From Unio delphinus (lineage: Eukaryota > Mollusca > Bivalvia > Unionida > Unionidae), in assembly GCA_029339505.1 (NCBI GenBank), contig JAQISU010000234.1, positions 368,501-432,500 of the forward strand: a DNA stretch of 64,000 nt. Reading direction: 5' to 3'. The notes under the pieces were generated by a model, which saw only the letters and a list, made by a program, of their open reading frames with translations, was not told the origin of the DNA and did not search any database. Positions 44,501 through 55,074 of the stretch are shown here, one piece after another. The stretch's first letter is position 1; each line of letters starts with the position of its first letter. The translations under genes were made by a program, and so were the position numbers.

Positions 44501-44992
44501 TCAGGTGTATACGAATTTTACTTTATGACCATTTTTTTTCGACAGAGCAGTTTTAATTATATTTTCTGCAACAAATCGTATTAAAGGCCTACAAATATCA
44601 AAATATGTACTGGCTTCATTTATTGATTGAAAGCTTCTCTCTTCATTATTTTCTAAATCAAACGATTTGACCCCCCTAGGGCGTTTTGCATGTTTGCCAG
44701 TTCCACCTGATTTTGCATTCTGACTTTGTGAGACGGCTTGAAGATTCACAAGACAATTATCAGTATTCACGCCATTTATGTGATCATTCACAAATCCGTC
44801 TTCGATTCATCCGTTATGACATTCAAAAATAATTCTGTGACAGAGATATGTTTTATTTCTAACACTAAACAACAAATACTCCATATTATTCAGATATCCG
44901 ACCGGTTTTTTTAGTCTTCGGTGCCTGACAACACCATCACTGGAGGCTTCGTAATTAACAAGTACTGGATGGGGTCTGAAATCTTGGCTCAT
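44501..44992 (-). pseudogene. HNH homing-endonuclease-like protein (NUMOD4-type), one TGA
   Basis: Starting at 44992, the N-terminal part has the YEASSDGVVRHRRL and GYLN signature of NUMOD4 domains followed by LCHRIIFECHNG. After an in-frame TGA (44807-44809; GGA TGA ATC, possibly a former CGA) come NDHINGVNTDNCLVNLQAVS, the core of an HNH nuclease, and a NUMOD1-like tail (FQSINEASTYFDICRPLI). Such proteins cut and spread in phage and organelle genomes; a free-standing mobile gene inside a Polinton is plausible. It is missing from the left arm. Confidence 0.75.
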
Positions 44993-45005
44993 TTGTATAT
45001 TAATA

Positions 45006-45332
45006 CTACTTGTCTAATTTATTATTTGCTTTAATTATAAGTCTATCAATGTAGTCTTGAGGGGTTTTTATGATTTTGTCCTTGATTTTATCTAGGACGT
45101 TAGGGTCAATGATTCGTTTGTCATAGTAGCGTTTTAGTTCCCTGTATCGTTTACCTTCACAAGCAAGACACAACTGCGATTTTCCTCTAACGCCCACCCC
45201 ACATTGGAGACACGGAAGAGGGCCAAAACGTCCTCGCCGAACGCTTTGTAAATGATACCCACAGAATTCGCTTCTGCATGATTTGTTACACGGGGTTGTT
45301 GATCCAATCATTAGCCACTTGCAGTGATTCAT
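45006..45332 (-). CDS. Two-zinc-finger small protein
   Basis: 108 residues, intact. A first Cys/His cluster (residues about 4-27: CKW...PCNKSCRSEFCGYH) and a second (about 40-58: PCLQCGVGVRG...LCLAC) are followed by a basic helical tail. A decayed homologue with the same GVRGK-x-LC pattern lies in the older element at 56476-56682. It is divergent from the polymerase gene, the ATGs being 42 bp apart (45332 and 45375), so the two may share a promoter. DNA binding or transcription control is inference. Confidence 0.65.
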   Translation of the reverse strand: MNHCKWLMIGSTTPCNKSCRSEFCGYHLQSVRRGRFGPLPCLQCGVGVRGKSQLCLACEGKRYRELKRYYDKRIIDPNVLDKIKDKIIKTPQDYIDRLIIKANNKLDK

Positions 45333-45374
45333 TATACTATATTTTTCTATTTAAATACTTGTTTTAATTATAAC

Positions 45375-45630
45375 ATGGAGGAATTCAAGAGATTATCCAA
45401 AATTAAGCCTTGGAGAAATACTAAATTCATTGATTATAACATGGAAGAGTTCAAGAGATTATCGAAAATTAAGCCTTGGATAAATACTAAATTCATTGAT
45501 TATAACATGGAGGAGTTCAAGAGATTATCGGAAATTAAGCCTTGGATAAATACTAAATTCAATCTCGATAAGGAGTTCAACAGATTATCGAAAATTAAGC
45601 CTTGGAGAAATACTAAATTCAATCTCGATA
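45375..45630 (+). repeat. 66-bp tandem repeats inside the polymerase gene
   Basis: ATGGA(A/G)GA(A/G)TTCAAGAGATTAT units start at 45375, 45441 and 45507, followed by a slightly shorter fourth copy. Each encodes 22 residues of the type EEFKRLSKIKPW-NTKF. The copies are nearly identical, so the expansion is recent. Each unit carries its own in-frame ATG. Confidence 0.9.
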
Positions 45631-48600
45631 GAGTCTCTGATACACTAAAACGTCTAATCGGTGATAGAACTATACTAGGTAAAATCAGGGAGTGTTTTAA
45701 TGAATTCTACCGAGACGGTGCAGCATACTGTTGGTCGACATTTCGAATTATTGATGAAGATGTCAATGTACCCAACATCGATGCTACTATGAATAATGAA
45801 AGAGCAGCTGAGATAATTTCACACCTTGGCCCGCCAAGGAGCTGGAAATCCAAGGGTGTAAAATCCAAAGGGGAAATTCGAAGAATTTTATCAAGGAAAA
45901 TCAAAGATGGAAATCCAAAGGTAAATTGCAAAGCATTTCCCAAACAAGGCAATTCCCAACAGAAGTATTTTTTCAGAATAAAATTCATTAACGAAGTCGA
46001 AGGCAAATGGATTATCAGGGATAAATTTGAACCGATCCTCAAGGATAAAAAAACTGTCATTGTAAGTAGAGATTCCAAACCAGGAATTCTAACTGGAATT
46101 GACAAACCATACTACGAGAGATCTTATCCCGTAACAGCAATCGTTTATGGGATATATCCGTTACATGATAAACCCGATATTGCAAAACTAGCTCCTATGA
46201 AATATTCTAGTTCACTGAATTGTGTAGCAACACGGGTAATGGAACACTTCACAAATGCATCCCGAGGAAATAAACTAACTGATCTGCGACGTAGGAAAAT
46301 AACCGAATGGGAACTGACAGTGAAACAGCACGGTGCAAAGATTTCTGATATAGCTAAATTAGAAACATCATTATGATTCCCAATAACCGTTATGACGATA
46401 ACCGGAGAAGTTTTATACGAACCGAAATATAACAAAAATGGAGCGCCAATTAAAATTATTGATCATAACAAACACGCGTGGACACCTGCAGTAACAATAT
46501 TTCCACGAGAACGAACCGTGAGATATATCCCTCCAGAATTCGTCGGGGATATTTTTTATAATGAGAAATTATTCGATGCTATTCATGCGTTGTGTAAAGA
46601 TGATCCTGTGTCAGTGTGGTTACTTAGAAGTGATGAAGATCCCGAAATAGGATTTGATCAATTTGTAAGACCAAATGGTGAATTATATCGCGTTGAAGAA
46701 TTAGATAACAGAATGAGAAAAATCGCTAGTGATTTTTCACCGGAGAGTTCCCATGAAAAACTATTAACGGATAGTTTTACTATTCCATCAGTGGTAGCTC
46801 ACTTCGCAAGAGAAAAAAACTCATGGCGTCCAACACAAAGTGATTTTCTCGAGGACGTTAAATTGAGTTGCGTCGAATTTAGTCATAGAGGACTGTGGAA
46901 TACGAAATACTCACGTGATGGTATGATTTCAATTGATATATCCGCGTGTTATCCTGGAAGTTTTCTCGGGTATGGAGAATGTAGTAACTATTTTAAACGA
47001 TTTGGACACCCCACACATGAAATGACTCGTGTTGCGATTAATGGGCCATTACCTGATTTTGATTTAACCGGATTCGCTCGTGTGATATCATTTGAATTCG
47101 CTACAGGGTTACATCCGTGTAGTTATGTTTGGCTTGGCAGACATATATCTGAAAAGGCCTGGATGCCAATAGTGTTACTACGATATATGATTGATTGTGG
47201 TATGCTAATATCGCTGATTGTTTCCGAAGCTATTATATGCTATCGAGCTCAGAAAGAAGTTTGGCTACCACAACCCGATCTAGATCGTATAATTAGAGAA
47301 TAGCGAAAACAGTTTCCAGATTTCAATGAAGAACAAATCATGAATTGGTCTAAGAAGTTATTTGAAATTAAAAAAGAACAAGCAAAAGATTTTGGACGAA
47401 GAATAATCGGTAAATTTACCCAGGGTGGAAGATACGACAATGCAAAATATTCTTCGCGGTTGATCATAGATATCGCTAATACGATTTTATTGTAACGGAT
47501 TTAACTAAACAGGGAAAACTTGTAAATCGTAAAGACGCTTTCCTATCCGATGGAAGACGATTAGGTACAATTGTTACCTATTGTGATGGATATATTAAAC
47601 AATATACGCATTTGAGAAGTTCTATGCTAGCTTATGCTTCTATCAATTTATTTTCGATGATAAATAGATTTCCTAATACCGCAGTTAGAGTAGCCACTGA
47701 TTCTATTTATATCCACGAGAAATATAAATCAAATGTAGCTAAATTCACAGATCCAGAGGCAAATTGGGGATGTTGGAGATTTAAAAAGGAAACGCTACAT
47801 GAGTATTGTGAATCGGCAGATGTTACCATGGATGAAAAGTACTTAAAGTGTGATGAGATTCAATCCGAATTTTCTAATGCACCACCGGTATCTGATCCAA
47901 TATGTAGAAACAAGACAGTTTATTTAAACGGTTGTGGTGGGTCAGGAAAGACAACTCGTGCAATTGAATTATTCCGCGTTTCTAAATCAAACATGATTGT
48001 CCTAACACCTACTCACAGACTCGCCAGAGAGATGAAACAACGAGGGGTAAATGCCTATACTTATCATAGTTTCTTTCGATGGAAAGGCGATGAATGGACC
48101 CCTAATCGAATGGGCGATAAATTCATTCCTGAAATCATAATTTGGGATGAAATATGCACAGTATCGTTGAAAATATTACAAACATTTCTCGAGTGGTTGT
48201 TAAACAAAAACACAAAAGTCGTCATGTGCGGTAATCATGGCCAACCACCACCATTTGTCGGTGCATCCCCACATGAGTGGCTAAAGGGTTTTGTAGACTA
48301 TTATGAAGAAATTACCACTGATTATAGATCACTTGATGAACAATTACGCGAGTTCAAAGCTCTAATTAGATTACAGCCGGATAAAATCCAATGTGAAATA
48401 GCGCGTGAAATAATTTCAGAAACTCCCATGAATAATTTTTGGGAAGCGTGGAAACCAAACGATTTGAGAATTGCAAGTAGAAAAATAGTCAGAGACACAC
48501 TTCAGATGAAGTTATTTGAATTGCATAAAGAAAAATTTGCAACACTTCCAGTACCGTTGTGTTATAGGCCTTCGGATACACGAAAACAGAATATAGAAGT

Positions 48601-49176
48601 TGATATTCCAGGACAAAGTGAAAAACAAATTCTCGTATTAAATGATAATGTGCTGGTTGATATCAGCGTCGTTAAAGATGCATTGCGTGCTAATAAATCC
48701 CCATGGACGTTAGGTTACGCAGCGACGATACACTCTTCACAGGGATTGACTATATCGGATACAATTGTTTGGATGGTGGATAATCACATCGAATGGTAGA
48801 ATTTAGTCTATCTTGCAGTATCCAGAGTACAAAGAATAAATCAACCTCGAAGAGTTGTCCTGGATGATAATGACGCTACAATGGATGATGCTAGCATCGT
48901 TGATGTTAAAATTATTGATAAAAAACTCTCCGGTTACAAACAACAAGACAAAAAAAAAAACAACGAGAATTTGATATTAATGATGTATTAATAATTACGC
49001 TGAAGCAACAACAAAATAATCACTGCGCGAGTTGCAATTGTATAATGCGTTGGCAGTATTCGGATAAAGATCCTCGCCAATTTACCGTAGACAGAAAGAA
49101 TAGCAGCATTGGTCATATCAGAGATAACGTTATGCTGACTTGTCTTGAGTGCAACAGACGAAGGGGTGCTAGTTAA
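45375..49176 (+). pseudogene. Fused replication protein: PolB - SF1 helicase - HNH (broken)
   Basis: About 1,265 codons. In order: four 22-residue N-terminal repeats; an unassigned domain; a family-B polymerase core with motif A SIDISACYPGSF (about 46930), a divergent motif B RRIIGKFTQGG (about 47400) and motif C VATDSIYI (about 47690); an SF1 helicase with Walker A NGCGGSGKTT (about 47930), IIIWDEIC (about 48140), HSSQG (about 48735) and VSRVQR (about 48815); and a C-terminal HNH zinc nuclease (49040-49176). I see no 3'-5' exonuclease motifs. Lesions: TGA 46374-46376, TAG 47301-47303, a frameshift near 47485, TAG 48797-48799, and a frameshift at the A11 run near 48950. From memory, a similar polymerase is abundant in arbuscular mycorrhizal fungi (unchecked). 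Confidence 0.8.
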
Positions 49177-50119
49177 GACCACGCGGTGGTAACTGAGTAT
49201 CCTCGTGAATTACCTGTAGTTGTTGTCGAGTAAATCCTCGCTGAGGGGCAGTTGAATCCAATTTATAGATTGCTGGTCTACCAGTTGATCGTGTTATACT
49301 AGATATTTTATGTACGGTGACACTCCATATAGGATCAGTAGCTCTTTTTTACCACCCTCAAGCTCTCCTGGTTCTTATAAATACATTACAGTGACATTAC
49401 TACCAAGAATTTGTTCTCGGAAATCTTTTTGTGAAATTCCTTGGATTTCCATTTTAGGTATAGACGCTTTCTTAATCGCGTTGACAGGTTTCATGTTAAT
49501 TGTTGGAGTAATCTCGTTATTGAGCGCGGTAATCACAGCTGGTAATCTCTTAACCCATTCACGGGATCTTTTATCCTGAATAAACTCCTTCGCGTATTGA
49601 TATCCAAAAAACCGCTCAGCAATCGTCCGATTCAATCGTTCAACAATTGCCTGATCGCGATGTAGCGCAGTATGTCTGATGGTGACATTGTGATGTTTCA
49701 TCGCTGATAAAAAAGCGCCTTGAAATTCCTTGCCAGGATCAACTTGTAACAGATTTGGCCAGCGTTGTTGTCATCGTCGATAAATCCTTTCAAATGCAGA
49801 AGCAACTTCAGGTGATGATTTTGTTTTTAGCGGTTCTGCTTGTTTGTACACTCGCAACGTCAACTACGGTTAGCACGTATTTGTAACCGTTGTTATGTGG
49901 TAAAAACAATAAATCAGCTTGATGAACTTCATTAGGTCCGGTAAGATCAAAATGCGAGAAATTGATTTGTTTAGGACGCGGTAGATAAATTTGCCATATA
50001 GCCTGTTTGGATAACCAATTAGCCGCAATAGCCTTTTTCACTTTTGCGGCGCTGGCGAGTTTACTGATTGCTGCTTTACCCTTCCAGTATCCTCTCGGAG
50101 AATAATAAATAGATTCCAT
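49169..50119 (-). pseudogene. Polinton-type RVE integrase, right copy (broken)
   Basis: Same gene and shared lesions as 387-1337 (frameshift near 49850, TGA at about 49771-49773, frameshift near 49350), plus a private TAC-to-TAA stop at 49375-49377 in the C-terminal domain. One Arg-to-Pro change lies after the catalytic core. The stop codon overlaps the end of the polymerase-HNH gene on the other strand by a few bases. Confidence 0.87.
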
Positions 50120-50123
50120 ATTA

Positions 50124-50459
50124 TTAATTACCAGCGCCCATCATCAATTTGCCTTTCATAGCTGATTTTACCAACCACGAAGTCAATTTTTCTTTCAAAG
50201 ATTTATCTGGAACAGCATTTAACGCATGAATTAATTTCACATCCGCGAGATGCCTGTTTTGCAGATTACTACTTTTATATGCAACATCATGAGCATGACA
50301 CGCCTTATCAATAGCGTTTATCGGATACTCGCCGGGTCGGGGTTGATTTTGATCATCAAGTCTGATATCTAATCGTGTTCTGGGGCCACAATAGCTATAT
50401 CCTGGAAGGTGTTTTTCTCCGGGGTACTTTGCCCATGGGGTTCCAGGGAGCTTTGCCAA
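50124..50459 (-). CDS. Parvovirus-type PLA2 protein, right copy
   Basis: Identical in outline to 47-382: YCGP calcium loop, CHAHDVAY catalytic motif, open to the stop. It lies between the zinc ribbon and integrase genes. Its frame overlaps the last ~90 bp of the zinc ribbon gene, which is the reason to suspect a translational link. Confidence 0.8.
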   Translation of the reverse strand: MAKLPGTPWAKYPGEKHLPGYSYCGPRTRLDIRLDDQNQPRPGEYPINAIDKACHAHDVAYKSSNLQNRHLADVKLIHALNAVPDKSLKEKLTSWLVKSAMKGKLMMGAGN

Positions 50460-50662
50460 TTTGGCTGCGATATCACCTCCTCGTTTTTTTTAAAAACATC
50501 TCCGAATTGTGAAATCTTTGATTTTGTAGAAACAAATATAAATTTTTTTATACCACATGTTGCACATCTACCAGTTAGTGCAGATCTGTTATTTTTAGTT
50601 GTAACCGTCGTCACATCATTTGTGTAAGTACGCGTTTTACACTTCACACAATATAGATCCAT
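50369..50662 (-). CDS. Zinc-ribbon protein (YCVKCK type)
   Basis: 97 residues, intact. Two CxxC pairs, YCVKCK (residues 4-9) and CATCG (about 33-37), with the TTKNNRSALTGRC linker, match the small viral and cellular zinc ribbons of the DUF5679 type. The second half (about residues 60-97) has no recognised domain and shares its DNA with the PLA2 frame. The ATG at 50662 is only 5 bp from the divergent packaging ATPase ATG at 50668. Confidence 0.7.
   Translation of the reverse strand: MDLYCVKCKTRTYTNDVTTVTTKNNRSALTGRCATCGIKKFIFVSTKSKISQFGDVFKKNEEVISQPNWQSSLEPHGQSTPEKNTFQDIAIVAPEHD
50483..50489 (-). other. Possible -1 frameshift site, right copy
   Basis: Mirror of 17-23: A AAA AAC in the zinc-ribbon frame. 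Slipping by -1 enters the PLA2 frame. An 8-base A-run precedes the C, so an indel is equally possible. Confidence 0.4.
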
Positions 50663-50667
50663 AATTT

Positions 50668-51340
50668 ATGTATAGAGATATGAATATAATTGATTTTTCA
50701 GCGACTAAAACAAGAGAACCAGTTAAGCATCATGCAGCGCTACCAAACTCTATCCGCGCAATTATAATCCGGCCATCTGGATCCGGCAAGACTCAATTGC
50801 TGCTCAATTTAATAATGAGATGGATGAAGTGGGATAAGTTGTATTTAATTGCCCCTAGCGTAGATGATCAACGATGCTATGAAGTGCTAAAAGATTTTAA
50901 TGAAAACGCTTCAGAAATTAAGGGTGAGAACGCCATTGATTTTATAACTGATATTGACGAGGCACCATCCGTGGATGACCTTGATGGGAACATTAACAAT
51001 TTAGTCGTATACGACGATGTGATGTTAGACAATCAAAAAAACCCAGCTAGAATATTTTTCCAGAGGCAGGCATAAAAACACTGATGTGATATATGTCACT
51101 CAACGCTACACTCAGATTCCAAAAGTGATCCGAGATAACTGTAGTATTCTTGCTGTGTTTAACGGCGTTGATACACATACGCTTAGAAATATTTGGCAGA
51201 CATGGTGTTCGGATATGGACTTCAATCAATTTAAAAATTTCTTTAGTCATGCTCAGTCGACTCCGCACGGATTTATAACAATAAATTTACATGATCCTCG
51301 GACACGATATCGTATCGGACTGGATCAAATATTTGGTTGA
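50668..51340 (+). pseudogene. FtsK/HerA-type genome-packaging ATPase (one frameshift)
   Basis: About 224 codons of the A32-like ATPase that pumps viral DNA into capsids. Walker A IRPSGSGKTQLLL is near 50765-50800 and Walker B NLVVYDDVM near 51000-51025. The sensor/arginine-finger region with RHKNTDVIYVTQRYTQIPK follows in another frame, so there is a frameshift at about 51040-51055. The gene points outward, and its last codons lie in the TIR. Its ATG is 5 bp from the divergent zinc-ribbon ATG. The left-arm copy is outside the window. Confidence 0.87.
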
Positions 51341-51541
51341 AATCATTTATTATTTTTGTTAACCAGAACTGAAAGTTCCAGCAGCAGAGAGGGTGAACGA
51401 CAACAACGTTGTGACCAAAATTGATTAAAAATCGTAAAGTCTCCGTTTGCTAAATGGAGACTTATTTTTTTGGTTAAATGAGATTTCGTAGGAAGGCTTA
51501 TTTTGTCTCAAAAGGTTGTAGGGTTCACCCTCTCTGCTGCT
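51328..51541 (+). repeat. Polinton terminal inverted repeat, right end of complete copy
   Basis: Same sequence as 10873-11087 apart from one T fewer in the T-run and AGCAGC instead of AGAAGC at the tip. The last codons of the packaging ATPase lie inside it, so the TIR reaches into coding sequence. It ends ...CTGCTGCT, followed by AAACT. Confidence 0.95.
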
Positions 51542-51546
51542 AAACT
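51542..51546. repeat. Target-site duplication, right side (AAACT)
   Basis: AAACT directly follows the right TIR tip, matching 34798-34802. Because the outermost flanks match, the two ends belong to one insertion and were not shuffled by the large inverted duplication. Confidence 0.65.
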
Positions 51547-51960
51547 AGATTAGTATTATTCAATCTATAGGGCAAACGTTTGTAAATATAGTGTAAAGAA
51601 GAATTCTGATGGACAATATAAATTTAAGGCGTGAAAAGGAAAGTTAGTCTGTAGACAAATCAAAGTTGAAAACGAAAACTAAAAATATGAATTGACCAAG
51701 ATTGGGAATTCGAGCTAAAACGGAGTGTTCATTGTATGCAAAAGAGTAAAATACTTTTCATACCAATAAATTATAACTAACAGCAGTCATACGACACAAT
51801 GATCAGCATAGTTAAACGTTTAACAGATATACCGTTTGCCATCGTTCATCAAATCATGTCACACGCGTATTAGAAACATATTCCATATGAAAAGGAAACA
51901 TGATAATACAAACGTACAAACTGAACTATTCACGTCACTTTCCTCTCTCATCATGCTTAC

Positions 51961-52156
51961 CCATATCCGCACAACAATTGAACTTCGCTGGTCGTATCAA
52001 TATCTAAATCTTCTATTTTAAACTTGAGGTTCTTCCCTGGTACCATGAAGTTCCAAACAGTTACAGTTGAAGTAGATGAAGGATTGTAATTCGATGGATA
52101 GTTTGGGGATGTAATTTCACCAGAAGTCGAATCAATCACCAAATATATTACATCCG
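51961..52156 (-). CDS. Host exon: N-terminal half of a CUB domain
   Basis: 196-bp exon between a ...TTTAG acceptor and a GTAAGC donor. It encodes SGEITSPNYPSNYNPS, the hallmark start of CUB domains, then VWNFMVPGKNLKFKIEDLDI and a Cys near the end (QLLCGYG). It begins with two bases of a split codon, matching the sushi-like exon at 57517-57744 (which ends with one base), and ends with two bases, matching 29302-29443. The protein is extracellular. The Polinton inserted about 420 bp downstream, in the following intron. Confidence 0.8.
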
Positions 52157-53853
52157 CTAAAGTTAAATAAAAGAAAAATAACAAATTCTTTCAAAGTGAC
52201 CTTGAATATATAAATATCAGTAATATAAGCAATATACTAATAAAGCATAAAAATACCATGATCATGAATTAGAGGCATGAAACTCAACTACGTAACTGCA
52301 CAGGTTATAATGCTGAATTTTAAGAAACATTTAATTCCTTGAACTGGAAAGACTCTGAAATTACAATGTGGAGGTAAAAGTAAAACAGAAAATGTTAAAT
52401 ATTCAAACTAACCTTGACATTGGTGATATAAGTCCAATGTGGTAATATACTTACATTCCATTAATAATGCAAGTGTGTACCAAGTGCAATTGCATCGATT
52501 GAGATAGGACATAACCTTGCTACATTTCCTAAACGTAAATTGAAGAATTACCGTAAACGGATTGTTATTTCGAAATTCATCTTCTGTAAGATGTTTAAGA
52601 TGTTTTCGGACATGGCTTTAAGACTGTAGTCAACATCAGAGATCGGAATGATACCAGATTTATCGATCTCAATACTGACGAGGATAATATGGCAGAAAAA
52701 GGTCATAAACACTGATGTTCTAAAAAAAGCAGGCATTCCCTGCATCAAGATTCTGATGATGTGATCACATGAGATCACGTATGAGACATTCAGACCTTGT
52801 CACCATAACATCATGCAAGCGATTTTAACATGTCTTCATCGGCGACCAAAGAGAGGTAACTCATGCTCAGGGTCACAAAACACTCTTCAATAGTTTTATC
52901 AAGTCAATCTTGACACACTCTAACTTTAAAACCGATCCGTCGAAATATCTTATAGAACAACGTTTTACATGGCGATGTCACATCCACGGTGGAGCTGCAC
53001 ACTTTGAATTTAAAAGAATTCCAGAAGAAGTTCCGATGCAAATGTGTTAACGTCATTAATGCAGCATGTCCTGTATTGAGCGAGCAAAATATGAGTTTGC
53101 AGCATCTATCAAATGTGATACAGAAGGTTCAGACAATAAATTGGCATGATCAGCAATTCACGTTTTCACATAAACCATGCTATATAGTTAGTATATGAAA
53201 ATAGTTCACGGCGAAGGACAAATAAGCAACACCATAGATTATTAAGGTTATCTATTAATAGATGTGGGTCCTAGCCAGACAGGTTGTTGGTATATGTAAA
53301 TGTCTGTCAGTAAGACTTCGTTTTGGTCAAACCATGTTGATGCTGTTCATTAGGGTTACGGGTTATTCGGTGTTGGTGATTTTGTGTTCTGTTCAGTAAA
53401 CATGCGTGGAAGTCAAAATTTGCATGTAATGTGCATACAACATTTCCTGTTTCATTCGACCCAAGGCTGTCCCACCATATGCAACACGTGGACAATTGCA
53501 AGATTACCATGTTCTTATTGTACACAAAACATCATCGTGTTCAAACTATATAATTTGTAACATTGTCTTTTACTGTTGAAGCCAAGGACTAATATTAAAC
53601 TCTCATGTAACATTGAAGATATATTTTCAAAATGGATACCCAATTTGTATTTTCATTGTACTAATAGGTATATTCGTTCTCAGCCAGTACATACCCTGTT
53701 CGTCTTTATGATCTTTTTTATTAAGGAAAATATATATTTGATTTATGTTTTCAAAATATACACGCACTGATTCTATACGGTTAGACTCCTTTATTACATT
53801 TCAATCATAGTATAATACTGTAACAGAATTGTTATTTTGGGTCATTTTGGGAA
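52157..53853. other. Host intron, no gene seen
   Basis: AT-rich intron sequence between the CUB exon and the old element. Short open frames only. It contains one member of a 23-bp direct repeat pair (53540-53562). Confidence 0.6.
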
Positions 53854-53876
53854 TTCAAACTATATAATTTGTAACA
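53540..53876 (+). repeat. 23-bp direct repeat pair 314 bp apart
   Basis: TTCAAACTATATAATTTG followed by TAACA occurs at 53540-53562 and 53854-53876. The segment between has no visible gene. The second copy lies just before the start of the old-element inverted repeat, so it may mark a rearrangement or an insertion. Confidence 0.6.
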
Positions 53877-54290
53877 GCACACGATAGGCTATGCATGGCG
53901 TTCAGAATTATTGCTGGAGGTTTGACAAACTGGGCTTCATAGTATCGAACTCGCAACGACAAAAGGAAATAAACCATTAACGCGTTGTAATAAGCTAACA
54001 TCAGGCAGCAACATAAAATTATCCGATTCGCTTGTTTGTCCAACCGTGATTTAGTTGCTGCTCGTTAACGTCTACGATGAACAAACCGATGATGATCTCT
54101 CCGATGATAATCTCTTCTCGATCATGATCTAATTAAAATCTCCCTGGCGTTGACCGGGGAATTAGATCAACAACCTCGGAAACAGAATACACTTTAGTGA
54201 CAGTCTGAAAAGTTTTGTAATATTTGCAGGCCCCGTCACGAATACAATTAAATTACTGATCATCCCGAGGATAAATACGATAATTTCCTT

Positions 54291-55073
54291 GTGCATATCC
54301 ACTCTGACGTTGAATATATCAAATATTTGATGAGGGCAAATTATCGCCGTGATGATTGTCTCGGGGAATTTTTTTATAAAACAGCTGATTATCATTACAC
54401 GGCGTTATCATCACGTGAGGCAGAACCAGAATGTAAAATCATCGCGGATGGTGACTACATTGATGGATCAGCTTGTGGAATGGGGAAGTTGATCATCGGC
54501 ATTGAGGTCCATAAATCCGTTTCAATCAGTGTTGTATGTTCTTACCGAAGACGTTTATGGAAAGAAATACAGTTTGATTGTAATCTTGAGTGTTTCAGTG
54601 ATATTTCCGGGGATATTATTTTTAATCTGAATGATCGTAGAAGGGTTGTCGTACAAAGGGAATCATTATACCGAGTTAAAGGAATTCCGAATATAATTAT
54701 CGTTAATGAGTGGCACGGGGTACAAAGACAATGTTACTCATCATTGAAATACAGCCGTGTTAGATGGGACACATTTGCTAGTCTTTGCTGGCTTTCGCGA
54801 GTAACCGTTCTTGATGCTGATGCCGACAATGATGATCTAGTAATATTTCGGGACCAATTAACACGATCTGATATGACATTTATCAGCAACGACTATAAAC
54901 CTGATAATTGCAGGAAATTTCTCATCGAGCAATCCCATAAAGCTAATCGCGCAGCGTTGTTAAAATGTGTCGCATCTGGAAATCATACTCGGGTGTTTAC
55001 CCATGATAAATCTCACAGCCAGTATTCTGTTGCAACCTCTCGAAAGGCTTGCAACATCTTAATCTTAATTTGA
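54291..55073 (+). pseudogene. UL9/origin-binding-type SF2 helicase fragment
   Basis: 260 codons open to a stop at 55073, probably the centre of a longer primase-helicase gene. SACGMGKLII corresponds to the Walker A region (Leu replaces the usual Thr/Ser). VVQRESLYRV resembles the motif before the DE box, which itself reads VNEWH. SRVRWDTFASLCWLSRVTVLDADAD corresponds to the following helicase motifs as in herpesvirus and asfarvirus origin-binding helicases. The altered Walker residues suggest decay or loss of ATPase activity. Confidence 0.55.
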
Positions 55074-55074
55074 A

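Larger units (their letters stand above)
23928..50506 (-). repeat. Right arm of giant inverted repeat
   Basis: Mirror image of 1-21947. It is about 4.6 kb longer because it keeps the replication genes of the Polinton (44447-48960) that the left arm lacks, and 99 bp of a structural gene near 42390-42490. The outer limit cannot be seen: 50506 is only the mirror of window position 1, and the repeat may continue into the unpaired sequence. Confidence 0.95.
34803..51541 (-). mobile_element. Complete Polinton/Maverick (adintovirus-like) element
   Basis: The 16.7-kb element is bounded by TIRs of about 214 bp whose outer ends read AG...CT, as is usual for Polintons. AAACT lies directly outside both ends, consistent with a target-site duplication (5 bp; 6 bp with one mismatch). 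The gene set is diagnostic: RVE integrase, adenain-like protease, FtsK/HerA-type packaging ATPase, double-jelly-roll major capsid protein, penton-like minor capsid protein, PLA2 and a family-B DNA polymerase. Most long genes carry stops or frameshifts, so this is a decaying provirus. It lies in the last intron of a host CUB-domain gene. Confidence 0.93.

Noticed and set aside
52548..52778. 76-residue minus-strand frame in the intron
   Set aside because: No recognisable domain, splice sites or homologue in the window.
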